64,000 bases of DNA from a virus: positions 62,001 to 126,000 of IMG/VR virus record IMGVR_UViG_3300025127_006147. The stretch is one strand, 5' to 3'. Below, in pieces: positions 55,349-62,327 of this stretch. The notes below the pieces were generated by a model. The model made no database searches. It saw only the letters and a list, made by a program, of their open reading frames with translations, and was not told the DNA's origin. Positions within the stretch are counted from its first letter, which is position 1, and every line of letters begins with the position of its first letter. Made by a program: the position numbers and the translations under genes.

Positions 55349-55356
55349 TATAAATA
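55349..55356 (-). promoter_or_regulatory. TATTTATA motif, putative late promoter (minus strand)
   Basis: On the minus strand TATTTATA ends 14 nt before the ATG at 55334, between the upstream terminator and the start codon. No TTG lies at the expected -33 distance, so this looks like the late-type motif rather than a host-type promoter. Confidence 0.4.
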
Positions 55357-55371
55357 TAAACAAGGTTAAAT

Positions 55372-55400
55372 AAAAAAAGGGAATCTTTCAATCCCCTTTT
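55372..55400 (-). terminator. Rho-independent terminator of the 769-aa gene unit
   Basis: On the minus strand AAGGGGAT pairs with ATTCCCTT (one G-T pair) around the loop TGAAAG and is followed by a run of T. It lies downstream of the Cys-rich peptide gene. The plus strand has a shorter T-run after the same stem, so it may work in both directions. Confidence 0.75.
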
Positions 55401-55417
55401 AATTAATTATTTAGTTT

Positions 55418-55480
55418 TTAACAATTGCAACAAGTACATTCACATTTGGTAGTACAGTTACATTCTTTACAATCACACAT
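55418..55480 (-). CDS. Metallothionein-like micropeptide (20 aa, 9 Cys)
   Basis: A complete reading frame of 20 codons from ATG to TAA: MCDCKECNCTTKCECTCCNC. Nine cysteines at positions 2, 4, 7, 9, 13, 15, 17, 18 and 20 form CxC, CxC, CxCxCC and CxC patterns typical of metal-thiolate clusters. It starts 10 nt after the stop of the 769-aa gene on the same strand, and its stop is followed by the terminator at 55372-55400, so it sits as the last cistron of that unit. It is too short for normal gene calling. The spacing, complete frame and Cys pattern argue for a real product; expression is not shown. Possible roles are metal binding or redox buffering, perhaps packaged with the virion. Confidence 0.55.
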   Translation of the reverse strand: MCDCKECNCTTKCECTCCNC

Positions 55481-55490
55481 AATAGTTTTT

Positions 55491-57800
55491 TTATTTACTA
55501 GCGTGATATCCAGCTAAAATTTCTTCACAGTCTTTTTTAGAAGAACATTTTTTAAAAATACCACCTTTTTTATTATTCATTATAACCCACTGGCCGTCTT
55601 TTTTTTTGATACATCCAGAACCTCCTTCAGATTCTGCACATCCTTTACCTTCTTTATTTTCCTTAAGAACTCTGTCTACGATTTTGTAAAGGTCAGCTTC
55701 TGTAAGTTTGATTACATTTTTATTAGATTTTTTAGAAATAGATTTTCTTCTAGGTTTTCTAGACTCAGATAATTCTTCTCTTTCGTCTTTTTCTAAATCT
55801 CCTACTAGTTTAAGTAATTCTGCTCTACTCATGTCTTTTACATTACCTCTAAATCCTCTGGAAAGGTCTTGAACAGGTGCGGAGTATTTTCCAGTTTCTG
55901 CACCTCCGAAAGGATTGTAAGCTTGTGAAGAAGTACCAAATTTTAATCCACCTTTACTGAAACCTCTTCTTCCGAAAGAAGGAGATGTATAAGAACCTCT
56001 AGCTCTCTCACTTCCTTTTTTACTTGTTGGAGCTTTTGTGGGAGTAGCACTCTTTCCAGAACTTTTACCAAATCCCTTAGGTATTAAACCACCGAAGTTA
56101 AATAAAACATATGCACCTTCAACACCAGATAGAGCAATAGTCTTAAATTTAAACGAACTAATTATACCTTCATCCATTTCATTTTCTTTAAATGCAGCTC
56201 TCATTCCCTTATCAAATGCTTTAGCGTCTGGACCTCCTTTAACTAAAGCTAATTGATATTCTCCAGAATTTACTAGTTCATACTCAAAGTCTACACCATC
56301 TATGGTAGCTTTTTCCACACTTCCAGGTTTTAAGTTGTAGGTAGACTTACCAACAGTAATATTTAAATCTGTACTAAAACCAGTTTCTTTGTTCATTTTA
56401 TGTGGACCTAATGATATACCTGGTTCATTAAGATTTGTATCTTGTGTCATAGTACCACCACCTTCACCGAATTCTGGTTTACCTTTTCCACCACCCATTT
56501 CTGTCGAAATCATGTCGTTAAATAGCATGTCAGGTGTAGTACCTGGATAATTACCATCTTTAGGTGCCCCTGCAGTCATAGTTAAAAATACAAATCTAGT
56601 AGTTCCTAATTCTTTGTTAGCTCCCATATTTACCTGTGAAACTTCGAATCCAGGATTCATCGCAGTTGCTACCTTCACATAAGTGGCAACATTATCAGAT
56701 GGTACTGCTAATAAACTAAATGGCCCAAAACTATATAGTGCCATTGGAAATCCTGCTAACTTATTACCTGCTGTGTATCCCTCTGGTTCTTGTCCATTAA
56801 GTTGAAGAGCAAGTTCACCATTTCTAAATGTTACATTCATAGGTGCAACCACTCCAGGAACAAGAGTTTTAGGTAAACCAGACTGTTTAGCAGAAACAGT
56901 CATTGTAGCACCTGGTGCAAATGCAGTGGTATTCGTAAATCCTTTAGCACTTTTCTTTCCTCCTCCTGGTGGTTCTTCTTCTCCACCTTTTTCTTTTTCT
57001 CCACCAGACTCTTCACCGCCTCCTTTTTCTCCACCAGACTCTTCACCGCCTCCTTTTTCTCCACCAGATTCTTCTCCGCCGCCTTCGCCGCCTCCTTCTT
57101 CTCCGCCGCCTTCGCCGCCTCCTTCACCTCCACCTTCTTTTTCTTGTTCGGTGAGTAATTTAACGTCTTCATACGACATTCCTTCTTCAAACATAATCAT
57201 TTGTTTGATTCGGTCTATTTGTTCTTGAATAGTAGTTTTCATAGTATTTTCATTTTCTTTATAAATATGTTTATATTCTTCTTTTACAGTATAAATATCA
57301 TTATTACTTGCAGTGGGTGCAGTGTAGTTGTCTAATTCAGGATTTCCTTTAGCTAATCCCACCAGATGACCAGCATTTTTTTGGTCTATATCTATATCTC
57401 CAAACACATCATAATTGTCACTATCGGTGTTGTTATTTTTAGTGTGGGACACTTTATTTTCTGGGTGAGTAACACCATGAATCTCAACATGGTCATCTCC
57501 TTTATGTTCATCGTCAGGATTTAAATAGTCTGGTTCAGGATGTAGTGGTCGTTTATTGGTTTCCTCATCGTTAAAATTATTACTATCAAACCAAGCAGTA
57601 CCTTCAAATGAAGGATTATCATTTTTTAATCTTGAAGGTCCCTTATCTATTCCTTCTTCTGGCCATCCCGAGGAAGGGTCCATTTCAGGAGTATTTGTTG
57701 GATGTATTCTATCTTTAGTGAAATCATTCTTTTTTACACCTTTTTTAATAGTCATTTTAGAATCATCTAGAGCCTCATTAAATCTATATGTAATTTTCAT
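55491..57800 (-). CDS. Large minus-strand protein with Gly/Glu repeats and LTExD motif (769 aa), possible virion or assembly protein
   Basis: I do not recognise a family. Residues 1-186 are Asn/Asp-rich and hydrophilic. At M187 a new start-like sequence, MKTTIQEQIDRIKQMIMFEE, begins behind a TATTTATA motif, so a second product from an internal start is possible. Residues about 215-280 are a Gly/Glu/Ser/Lys repeat tract. Residues about 285-570 form a beta-rich domain (GATMTVSAKQSGLP, RFVFLTMTAGAPKDGNYPG). A Gly/Ser/Arg/Lys-rich linker follows. The C-terminal region carries IKLTEADLYKIVDRVLKEN (about 697-715) and then a small Cys module (GCAESEGGSGC, KKCSSKKDCEE). The first gene of a minus-strand unit that ends at the terminator near 55372. 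Probably a late virion-associated protein (inference). Confidence 0.6.
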   Translation of the reverse strand: MKITYRFNEALDDSKMTIKKGVKKNDFTKDRIHPTNTPEMDPSSGWPEEGIDKGPSRLKNDNPSFEGTAWFDSNNFNDEETNKRPLHPEPDYLNPDDEHKGDDHVEIHGVTHPENKVSHTKNNNTDSDNYDVFGDIDIDQKNAGHLVGLAKGNPELDNYTAPTASNNDIYTVKEEYKHIYKENENTMKTTIQEQIDRIKQMIMFEEGMSYEDVKLLTEQEKEGGGEGGGEGGGEEGGGEGGGEESGGEKGGGEESGGEKGGGEESGGEKEKGGEEEPPGGGKKSAKGFTNTTAFAPGATMTVSAKQSGLPKTLVPGVVAPMNVTFRNGELALQLNGQEPEGYTAGNKLAGFPMALYSFGPFSLLAVPSDNVATYVKVATAMNPGFEVSQVNMGANKELGTTRFVFLTMTAGAPKDGNYPGTTPDMLFNDMISTEMGGGKGKPEFGEGGGTMTQDTNLNEPGISLGPHKMNKETGFSTDLNITVGKSTYNLKPGSVEKATIDGVDFEYELVNSGEYQLALVKGGPDAKAFDKGMRAAFKENEMDEGIISSFKFKTIALSGVEGAYVLFNFGGLIPKGFGKSSGKSATPTKAPTSKKGSERARGSYTSPSFGRRGFSKGGLKFGTSSQAYNPFGGAETGKYSAPVQDLSRGFRGNVKDMSRAELLKLVGDLEKDEREELSESRKPRRKSISKKSNKNVIKLTEADLYKIVDRVLKENKEGKGCAESEGGSGCIKKKDGQWVIMNNKKGGIFKKCSSKKDCEEILAGYHASK
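57001..57130 (-). repeat. Degenerate 30-nt tandem repeats, Gly/Glu/Ser/Lys coding
   Basis: Two exact 30-nt copies (57001-57030 and 57031-57060) encode GGGEESGGEK, followed by diverged, more GC-rich copies (GCCGCC runs) encoding GGGE-type units. The local GC is far above the surrounding sequence. Copy number keeps the frame, so length variation is tolerated. Confidence 0.85.
57260..57267 (-). promoter_or_regulatory. TATTTATA motif before an internal in-frame ATG
   Basis: On the minus strand TATTTATA ends 17 nt before the in-frame ATG at 57242, inside the 769-aa gene. The spacing is like that before other gene starts here, suggesting that a separate 583-aa product could be made. No other evidence. 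Confidence 0.3.
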
Positions 57801-57808
57801 CAGTTATT

Positions 57809-57839
57809 TTGTTTTATTAAATAAATATTACTATATTTG
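57809..57839 (+). promoter_or_regulatory. Host-type promoter of the 184-aa gene and sigma factor
   Basis: TTG at 57809-57811, a 20-nt spacer and TATATTTG at 57832-57839, exact at the -7 box. The ATG at 57861 follows after 21 nt. The -7 box overlaps an in-frame TTG at 57837, so that codon is unlikely to be the start. A TATTTATA copy at 57850 lies within the leader. Confidence 0.7.
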
Positions 57840-57860
57840 TTAAATAAAATATTTATAGAT

Positions 57861-58415
57861 ATGAAGAGAAAGAAAAATTATTTTTTATTTATTGTTGGAA
57901 ACTTTACAGACCCATCTACCGTACATAATAATATTACTGATACCATTCACACTTTAACTATGTTATTAAATGAAAGTACTCTAAGATACATTCATCATGA
58001 TAATTTAATGGTGTGTCATTTTCAAAGTGTAGATACCCTAGAAGAGATAGATTGGATGTTAAGTAATACATTTAATGAAAATATTATAGCTTATTTCTTA
58101 ATTCCAAAGCCTAGACAAATGGGAGTAAGACTAGAAAAAGATTTAGAAAAACATCTAACAGATTTAAAATCTAAACCTAATACGGACCAACCTAAAATTG
58201 ACGAGAATATAGGTATAGGATTTAAACATATTGGTGAGATATTCACTTCAATGAAAGAAGACATGGATATTATATTTAAAATGCCTAATAATAAATCTGA
58301 ACTTCCTACAGTTACTTATAATGTCGATGAAATATTAGATAAAATAAATGAAAAAGGAATTAACTCCTTAACTATTGAAGAAAAAGAATTTCTAGACGAA
58401 CAAAGTAAAAAATGA
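57861..58415 (+). CDS. Unknown protein with DUF6576-like C-terminal tail (184 aa)
   Basis: Start chosen at the ATG at 57861; a TTG upstream would overlap the -7 box. The N-terminal domain (about 1-90) is alpha/beta with FLFIVGNFTD and ENIIAYFLIPKP strands. After a charged linker the C-terminus YNVDEILDKINEKGINSLTI then EEKEFLDEQSKK matches the short DUF6576 helix found at the end of many Bacteroidota rhomboid-type proteins. No protease or membrane part is present, so only that tail has been kept. Its function is unknown. It is the first gene in front of the sigma factor and is read from a host-type promoter. Confidence 0.7.
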   Translation: MKRKKNYFLFIVGNFTDPSTVHNNITDTIHTLTMLLNESTLRYIHHDNLMVCHFQSVDTLEEIDWMLSNTFNENIIAYFLIPKPRQMGVRLEKDLEKHLTDLKSKPNTDQPKIDENIGIGFKHIGEIFTSMKEDMDIIFKMPNNKSELPTVTYNVDEILDKINEKGINSLTIEEKEFLDEQSKK

Positions 58416-58439
58416 CAGTATAACTGACAAAATGTCAGT
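58413..58439. promoter_or_regulatory. Overlapping inverted repeats between the 184-aa gene and the sigma gene
   Basis: TGACAGT, ATA, ACTGACA, AAA, TGTCAGT in a row. The last two arms form a perfect 7-bp hairpin with an AAA loop; the first two pair with one mismatch, so alternative structures compete. No T-run follows, so it is not a standard terminator. It may be an operator or mRNA regulatory structure controlling the sigma gene 50 nt downstream. Confidence 0.45.
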
Positions 58440-58489
58440 AAAAATACTATGGTATACAAATTGATTATTAACCTTATTAAATTATATAA

Positions 58490-59284
58490 ATGAAAAAAAC
58501 AGGACCCTTCATCAACCAAGAAGAAATTTCTCACTACTTAAAAGACGTGAGGAAAATAGACGTACTTACAGTTAATAGAGAAAAAATGTTAGCTAAAATA
58601 ATGTTGAACGACCCCACCCCAGAACAAAAAGAACAAATAGAAAAAGAATTAATGTTAGGTAATTTAAGATTTGTTATTAGTGTTGCAAGAGACTACCAAA
58701 ATCAAGGGGTAGATTTACCAGATTTAATAGCCGAAGGAAATCACGGACTTCTAAAGGCTATTAGAAATTTTGATTGGAGTAAAGGAAATAGATTTATTTC
58801 ATACGCGGTATGGTGGGTGAAACAATCAATATTTCAATGTCTTAATGAACACGCAAGAACCATTCGTCTCCCAGCTAATGTAGTACAAGAGGTACAAAAA
58901 GCTAAAAAAATGAGTGAAAAGGAAAATTATGTGATGGATAGTAAACTACAAAATTTGCCTTATACCACCAACTTAGATAGACCTATAAATGAAGAAGGTG
59001 ATACACTAGTTACAATAATAGAAAATGAAAATGCTCAAAACCCTGAAGATATATTTGATACTGACGAACAGTTAAAAGTAGAACTTAGAAAAATAATGAC
59101 AGTATTAGATGATAGGGAGATGAGAATTGTTGGAGACTATTTTGGTCTGACTGGTACACCTAGAACATTATCGGACATCGGTGATGATTTTAACCTAACT
59201 AAAGAAAGAGTTAGACAAATTAAAGAAAAAGCATTACGTAAATTACGTAATGAGAGTAGAGAACTTCTAGATTATATACTGTAA
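58490..59284 (+). CDS. RpoD-like sigma-70 factor
   Basis: Directs RNA polymerase to chosen promoters. Region 1.2 is visible near 10-45 (QEEISHYLKDVRKIDVLTV). Region 2 is clear: NLRFVISVARDYQNQGVDLP, DLIAEGNHGLLKAIRNFDW and FISYAVWWVKQSIFQ, followed by EHARTIRLPANV. Region 4 is also clear: LSDIGDDFNLTKERVRQIKE and KALRKLRNESRELL, a helix-turn-helix binding the -35 or -33 element. Region 3 is reduced. It is 264 aa, close in sequence to the single primary sigma of Bacteroidota, and much more host-like than T4 gp55, which lacks region 4. It probably recodes host polymerase for phage late promoters. The 74-nt gap upstream has an inverted repeat. Confidence 0.93.
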   Translation: MKKTGPFINQEEISHYLKDVRKIDVLTVNREKMLAKIMLNDPTPEQKEQIEKELMLGNLRFVISVARDYQNQGVDLPDLIAEGNHGLLKAIRNFDWSKGNRFISYAVWWVKQSIFQCLNEHARTIRLPANVVQEVQKAKKMSEKENYVMDSKLQNLPYTTNLDRPINEEGDTLVTIIENENAQNPEDIFDTDEQLKVELRKIMTVLDDREMRIVGDYFGLTGTPRTLSDIGDDFNLTKERVRQIKEKALRKLRNESRELLDYIL

Positions 59285-59288
59285 TTTA

Positions 59289-59296
59289 TATTTATA
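59289..59296 (+). promoter_or_regulatory. TATTTATA motif before the lysis-region membrane protein
   Basis: TATTTATA within TTTATATTTATATTATATAATG, 18 nt before the ATG at 59315, in the 30-nt gap after the sigma gene. Member of the recurring late-type motif class. Confidence 0.4.
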
Positions 59297-59314
59297 TTAT
59301 ATAATGTATGAATT

Positions 59315-60394
59315 ATGAGAGAAAAAATATTTCCTTTTCTAATAGCTTTATCCGCTCTTAGTGTTTCTGCATCCGCAGCTTTTTATTCCGTTTTTGGGTT
59401 GAGTAAATTATTTGCAGGAGCTTCCACCCAGGTAATGGTCATGGCGGGGTCACTAGAGTTCGCAAAGTTAGTATCAGCTTCTTTACTGTACCAATATTGG
59501 AGAACAATAAATAAATGGTTACGATTTTACTTATCTGTCGCAGTATTTGTTCTAATAGTGATAACCAGTGGTGGGATATACGGATTTCTTTCAGGAGCAT
59601 ATCAAGAAACTGCAACTAAGTCAGAATTATTAGATAAAGGATTAAAAGTAGTAGAACTAAAACAAACTAGATTTGAAGAACAAAAAACTGATTTAACATT
59701 AGAAAAATCACAAATAAATCAAAGTATTACCGATTTAAGAACCTCATTATCTAATCCAGCACAAGTACAATATGTAGATAGAGCTTCTGGACAATTAATA
59801 ACTACCACTTCTAGTTCTGCAAGAAGAGCACTAGAGAAGGAATTAAAAAATACAATAAGTGAACGTGATACCCTAAATGTTAGATTAGAAGCTGTACAAG
59901 ATTCATTACTCAAATTAGATAAAGAAATACTTAATTTAGAAATATCAAATGAAGACCAAAGAGAACTAGGCCCACTTAAGTATTTGGCAGAAGTCACAGG
60001 GTACCCCATGAATAAAGTAGTTAATTGGTTTTTACTACTTATTATATTTGTATTTGACCCCTTGGCTATAGCAATGGTTATAGCTGCGAATTTCGCGTTT
60101 TCAAAAACCCGTAAAAAAGAAAAAGAAGTTCCATCACCCCACTATTCACCCCAACCTACCATTCCTAGAGAAGTTATAATGCAAGAATTAGATGAAGAAA
60201 AAATAAATGAAGTAAGTACGATGGTGGGTAAAGAAGAAAAAAAATTACAACCCATAAAACCTTCTGAAGAAGACTTGAAAAAATTAGAACAAGTGTTAGG
60301 TTTAGATAAAAATGAAGATGTGATAGAAGACATTGAAAAGAATAAAAAAACACTAACTTACCGAAAAAGAGGTGGAAACAACGATAACACATAA
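59315..60394 (+). CDS. Multi-pass membrane coiled-coil protein, lysis or membrane-remodelling candidate (359 aa)
   Basis: Three N-terminal hydrophobic segments (about 6-33, 36-62 and 69-95, e.g. FPFLIALSALSVSASAAFYS and LRFYLSVAVFVLIVITSGG), a long heptad-rich region (about 105-215, QTRFEEQKTDLTLEKSQINQ), then another membrane segment (about 233-262, VVNWFLLLIIFVFDPLAIAM) and a hydrophilic C-terminal tail. I do not recognise a family. Its 3' end overlaps the endolysin gene by 23 nt. Membrane protein, amidase and two small membrane proteins in a row look like a lysis module, so it could be a holin or a holin regulator. It is much larger than usual holins, so a role in membrane organisation is equally possible. 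Confidence 0.6.
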   Translation: MREKIFPFLIALSALSVSASAAFYSVFGLSKLFAGASTQVMVMAGSLEFAKLVSASLLYQYWRTINKWLRFYLSVAVFVLIVITSGGIYGFLSGAYQETATKSELLDKGLKVVELKQTRFEEQKTDLTLEKSQINQSITDLRTSLSNPAQVQYVDRASGQLITTTSSSARRALEKELKNTISERDTLNVRLEAVQDSLLKLDKEILNLEISNEDQRELGPLKYLAEVTGYPMNKVVNWFLLLIIFVFDPLAIAMVIAANFAFSKTRKKEKEVPSPHYSPQPTIPREVIMQELDEEKINEVSTMVGKEEKKLQPIKPSEEDLKKLEQVLGLDKNEDVIEDIEKNKKTLTYRKRGGNNDNT

Positions 60395-60983
60395 AAAAAA
60401 TTTATTTCATTATAAAAAACAATTTAATAAAACACAGATTATATTGTGTCATACTTCTAGACCTATATCATATTTTAATAATTCTTTAAAATATAGATTA
60501 GGAGGTGAATACAGTAGAATACCAACTTATACCATATCTAAAACTGGTAAAATAATAGAAAACTTTGATTCTAAATATTGTTCAGATTTTTTTGGGGTAG
60601 AAGAAATAGATAAATTTTCTATAACCATATGTTTAGAAAATCTGGGTTGGTTAAAATATAATACTTTAAATAATAAGTACGTCAACTGGATTGGTGATAT
60701 TTATAAAGGAGAAGTGTATCAAAAAAGATGGAGAGATAAGACTTTTTGGTCTAACTACCCTGATAAACAATTAAGAGCATGTGCAAAGTTAATAGTAAAA
60801 ATATGTTCTGAACATGATATACCTCTTGAAATGGTTGGACATAATGTAAAAATTGACGGAGTATTAAGTTTTTCAGGTGTAACAGCTAGAAGTAATTATA
60901 GTGAATACTGGACAGACTTGAGTCCTTCCTTTGATTTTAAAAAATTAAAAACATATATCGATGAAGAAGATGAACTACAATAA
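60372..60983 (+). CDS. Endolysin, N-acetylmuramoyl-L-alanine amidase-like
   Basis: Free lytic enzyme that should cut peptidoglycan at the end of infection. Amidase_2 layout: H27 in TQIILCHTSRP, YTISKTGKIIENFD strand pair, H157 in VGHNVKID and a third ligand position in the YWTDLSPSFDF stretch (D182), where family members have C or D in KxDPGxxFDW. It is 203 aa, near T7 lysozyme (151 aa) with an added loop (about 95-125). The only start codon available is a GTG at 60372, overlapping the preceding gene; no ATG lies before H27. The next gene's ATG at 60961 overlaps its end. The zinc ligands differ slightly from the classical set, so activity should be tested. Confidence 0.72.
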   Translation: METTITHKKNLFHYKKQFNKTQIILCHTSRPISYFNNSLKYRLGGEYSRIPTYTISKTGKIIENFDSKYCSDFFGVEEIDKFSITICLENLGWLKYNTLNNKYVNWIGDIYKGEVYQKRWRDKTFWSNYPDKQLRACAKLIVKICSEHDIPLEMVGHNVKIDGVLSFSGVTARSNYSEYWTDLSPSFDFKKLKTYIDEEDELQ

Positions 60984-61587
60984 AAAAATAGTAAACGGAA
61001 ATTTCGTAGACCAAAAATACGATGACATGAAAAGCATGTTAGATAGGGTGCGTCTTTTAAATGAACAAGTTGAGGGTGAAGTAGAAACAGCAACTCAGGA
61101 TGAAGATGAACCTAGGGAGAGACCTACAGTTGAAGAAGAATTAACAAAAGAGTATACTGTAAGTGGAGGTAAAATTATAGTACACGGTGCTTCAGAACAA
61201 GACTTAGTATTAACTGATGAAGAACAATCATCATTTCAAGAAACTATGGAACAATTTGCTGAAGAAGTATCTGATATGGCACAATTTCACCCCTTAAACA
61301 TTTACAAAAATAATGTAGAGTGGTCTGGTGACTTATTAAGATTTGATGTAAGGTTTTACTACTCTATAGCTGAGGTAGAAGGAACTTATATTGGGAACGC
61401 AAATATGATTAAAGTAGATAATAAATTTATGGAAGTATTAGGAAAGGTTAAAAATTTTTATAATACTTTCGAATCTAAATGGGCTAAAGTTTTAGCAGAC
61501 AGAAGAACAACAGAAGTAGAAAAAGAAGAAGGTTTGGGTGACGATGAACTTGCAGTCGATGTAGAAATGGATAGTGGAATAGAATAA
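60961..61587 (+). CDS. Acidic protein of unknown function after the endolysin (208 aa)
   Basis: I do not recognise a family. The first 80 residues are very acidic (EVETATQDEDEPRERPTVEE), followed by an alpha/beta part (about 95-165) with ENMEQF-like helices and the strands LLRFDVRFYYSIAEVEGTYI, then another acidic C-terminus (EVEKEEGLGDDELAVDVEM). There is no membrane segment. The ATG overlaps the endolysin gene by 23 nt, so they are co-translated. Position suggests a lysis-region or late assembly function, but nothing in the sequence confirms it. Confidence 0.55.
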   Translation: MKKMNYNKKIVNGNFVDQKYDDMKSMLDRVRLLNEQVEGEVETATQDEDEPRERPTVEEELTKEYTVSGGKIIVHGASEQDLVLTDEEQSSFQETMEQFAEEVSDMAQFHPLNIYKNNVEWSGDLLRFDVRFYYSIAEVEGTYIGNANMIKVDNKFMEVLGKVKNFYNTFESKWAKVLADRRTTEVEKEEGLGDDELAVDVEMDSGIE

Positions 61588-61589
61588 TT

Positions 61590-61901
61590 ATGAAAGAATT
61601 TTTTAAAAAAACTTGGAAATATATTTTAGGATTTATAGGATTCTTTGTTGGACTAGTATGGTTTTTAAATTCTAATTCTAATCGTAAAGTTAGAAAAATC
61701 AAAGACCAAATCAAAGATAATGAAGGCGATACTAAAGTAATTAAAAAAGAAATCGAACATACAGTTAAGACTAAAGAACAGATAAAGAAAAATATTAAGT
61801 CTACTGATAAAAAATTAAAAGAGGTTAACAGTAAAAAACCAACAGTTAAACGTAAAACTGGTAAACAAGCTGCGGAAGACCTTAAAAAAAGATTAAAATA
61901 A
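61590..61901 (+). CDS. Small membrane-anchored coiled-coil protein (103 aa)
   Basis: One N-terminal membrane segment (YILGFIGFFVGLVWFL, about 11-26) is followed by a strongly charged helical part with a Lys/Glu-rich coiled coil (about 34-85, KVIKKEIEHTVKTKEQIKKN) and a basic tail. The layout resembles an inner-membrane spanin or holin accessory protein, which links inner and outer membranes during lysis in Gram-negative hosts, but there is no sequence signature. It starts 2 nt after the previous stop and is followed at once by another membrane protein, so the pair could be Rz/Rz1-like partners. Confidence 0.58.
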   Translation: MKEFFKKTWKYILGFIGFFVGLVWFLNSNSNRKVRKIKDQIKDNEGDTKVIKKEIEHTVKTKEQIKKNIKSTDKKLKEVNSKKPTVKRKTGKQAAEDLKKRLK

Positions 61902-62327
61902 ATGAAGGTACATTCTAGAACTTGTGTTAAGTTACTTATAGGGTATCTTGTAATATTAATTTTATTAATTATATCTGGAGGTGAATTAAAAGCTCAAACT
62001 ACTGATACATCTTTTACTTTCAGTGAAGAACAAGTTATAAAATTAGACTCCATTATACAGTCCCAAGAACAAACTATAGAAATACAACGTGAGAAGATAG
62101 TAATATTAGAATCACAATTATATAACTATAAACTATTACATAGACAGGATAGTCTTCACATAAGTCTATTAAATCAAAATGTTAGTCTATTAGATGATAG
62201 AATTAATCTTTACATAGATTTAAATAAAGAGTTAAGACCAAAGTGGTATAACAAACCTATTGTACATTTTTTCCTTGGTGCTGCCACTATAACCACTAGT
62301 GCTGTAGTTCTCAATTTAATTCAGTAA
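61902..62327 (+). CDS. Membrane coiled-coil protein with N- and C-terminal hydrophobic segments (141 aa)
   Basis: The N-terminus has a hydrophobic segment (LLIGYLVILILLIISGG, about 11-27) ending in a possible signal peptidase I site (LKAQ), a coiled-coil middle (about 40-110, ESQLYNYKLLHRQDSLHISL) and a C-terminal membrane segment (IVHFFLGAATITTSAVVL, about 119-137). No lipobox cysteine is visible, so it is not a standard outer-membrane spanin. With the preceding gene it makes a small membrane pair after the endolysin, suggesting a lysis role. A single-protein spanin would need a lipid-anchored N-terminus, which is absent. The ATG lies directly after the previous stop. Confidence 0.58.
   Translation: MKVHSRTCVKLLIGYLVILILLIISGGELKAQTTDTSFTFSEEQVIKLDSIIQSQEQTIEIQREKIVILESQLYNYKLLHRQDSLHISLLNQNVSLLDDRINLYIDLNKELRPKWYNKPIVHFFLGAATITTSAVVLNLIQ

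Noticed and set aside
56926-57228. Pro/Ser-rich frame (PPSPPPSS repeats) on the plus strand
   Set aside because: It is the reverse reading of the Gly/Glu tandem repeat of the 769-aa minus-strand gene; no start context.
57837-57860. TTG start extending the 184-aa protein by eight residues
   Set aside because: The codon lies inside the -7 box of the promoter at 57809-57839, so it would not be within the mRNA; the ATG at 57861 fits a normal leader.
58481-58490. TTG-N19-TATATAAA in front of the sigma gene as a host-type promoter
   Set aside because: The -7 element would overlap the start codon and lacks the TTTG end; the sigma gene is more simply read from the promoter at 57809.
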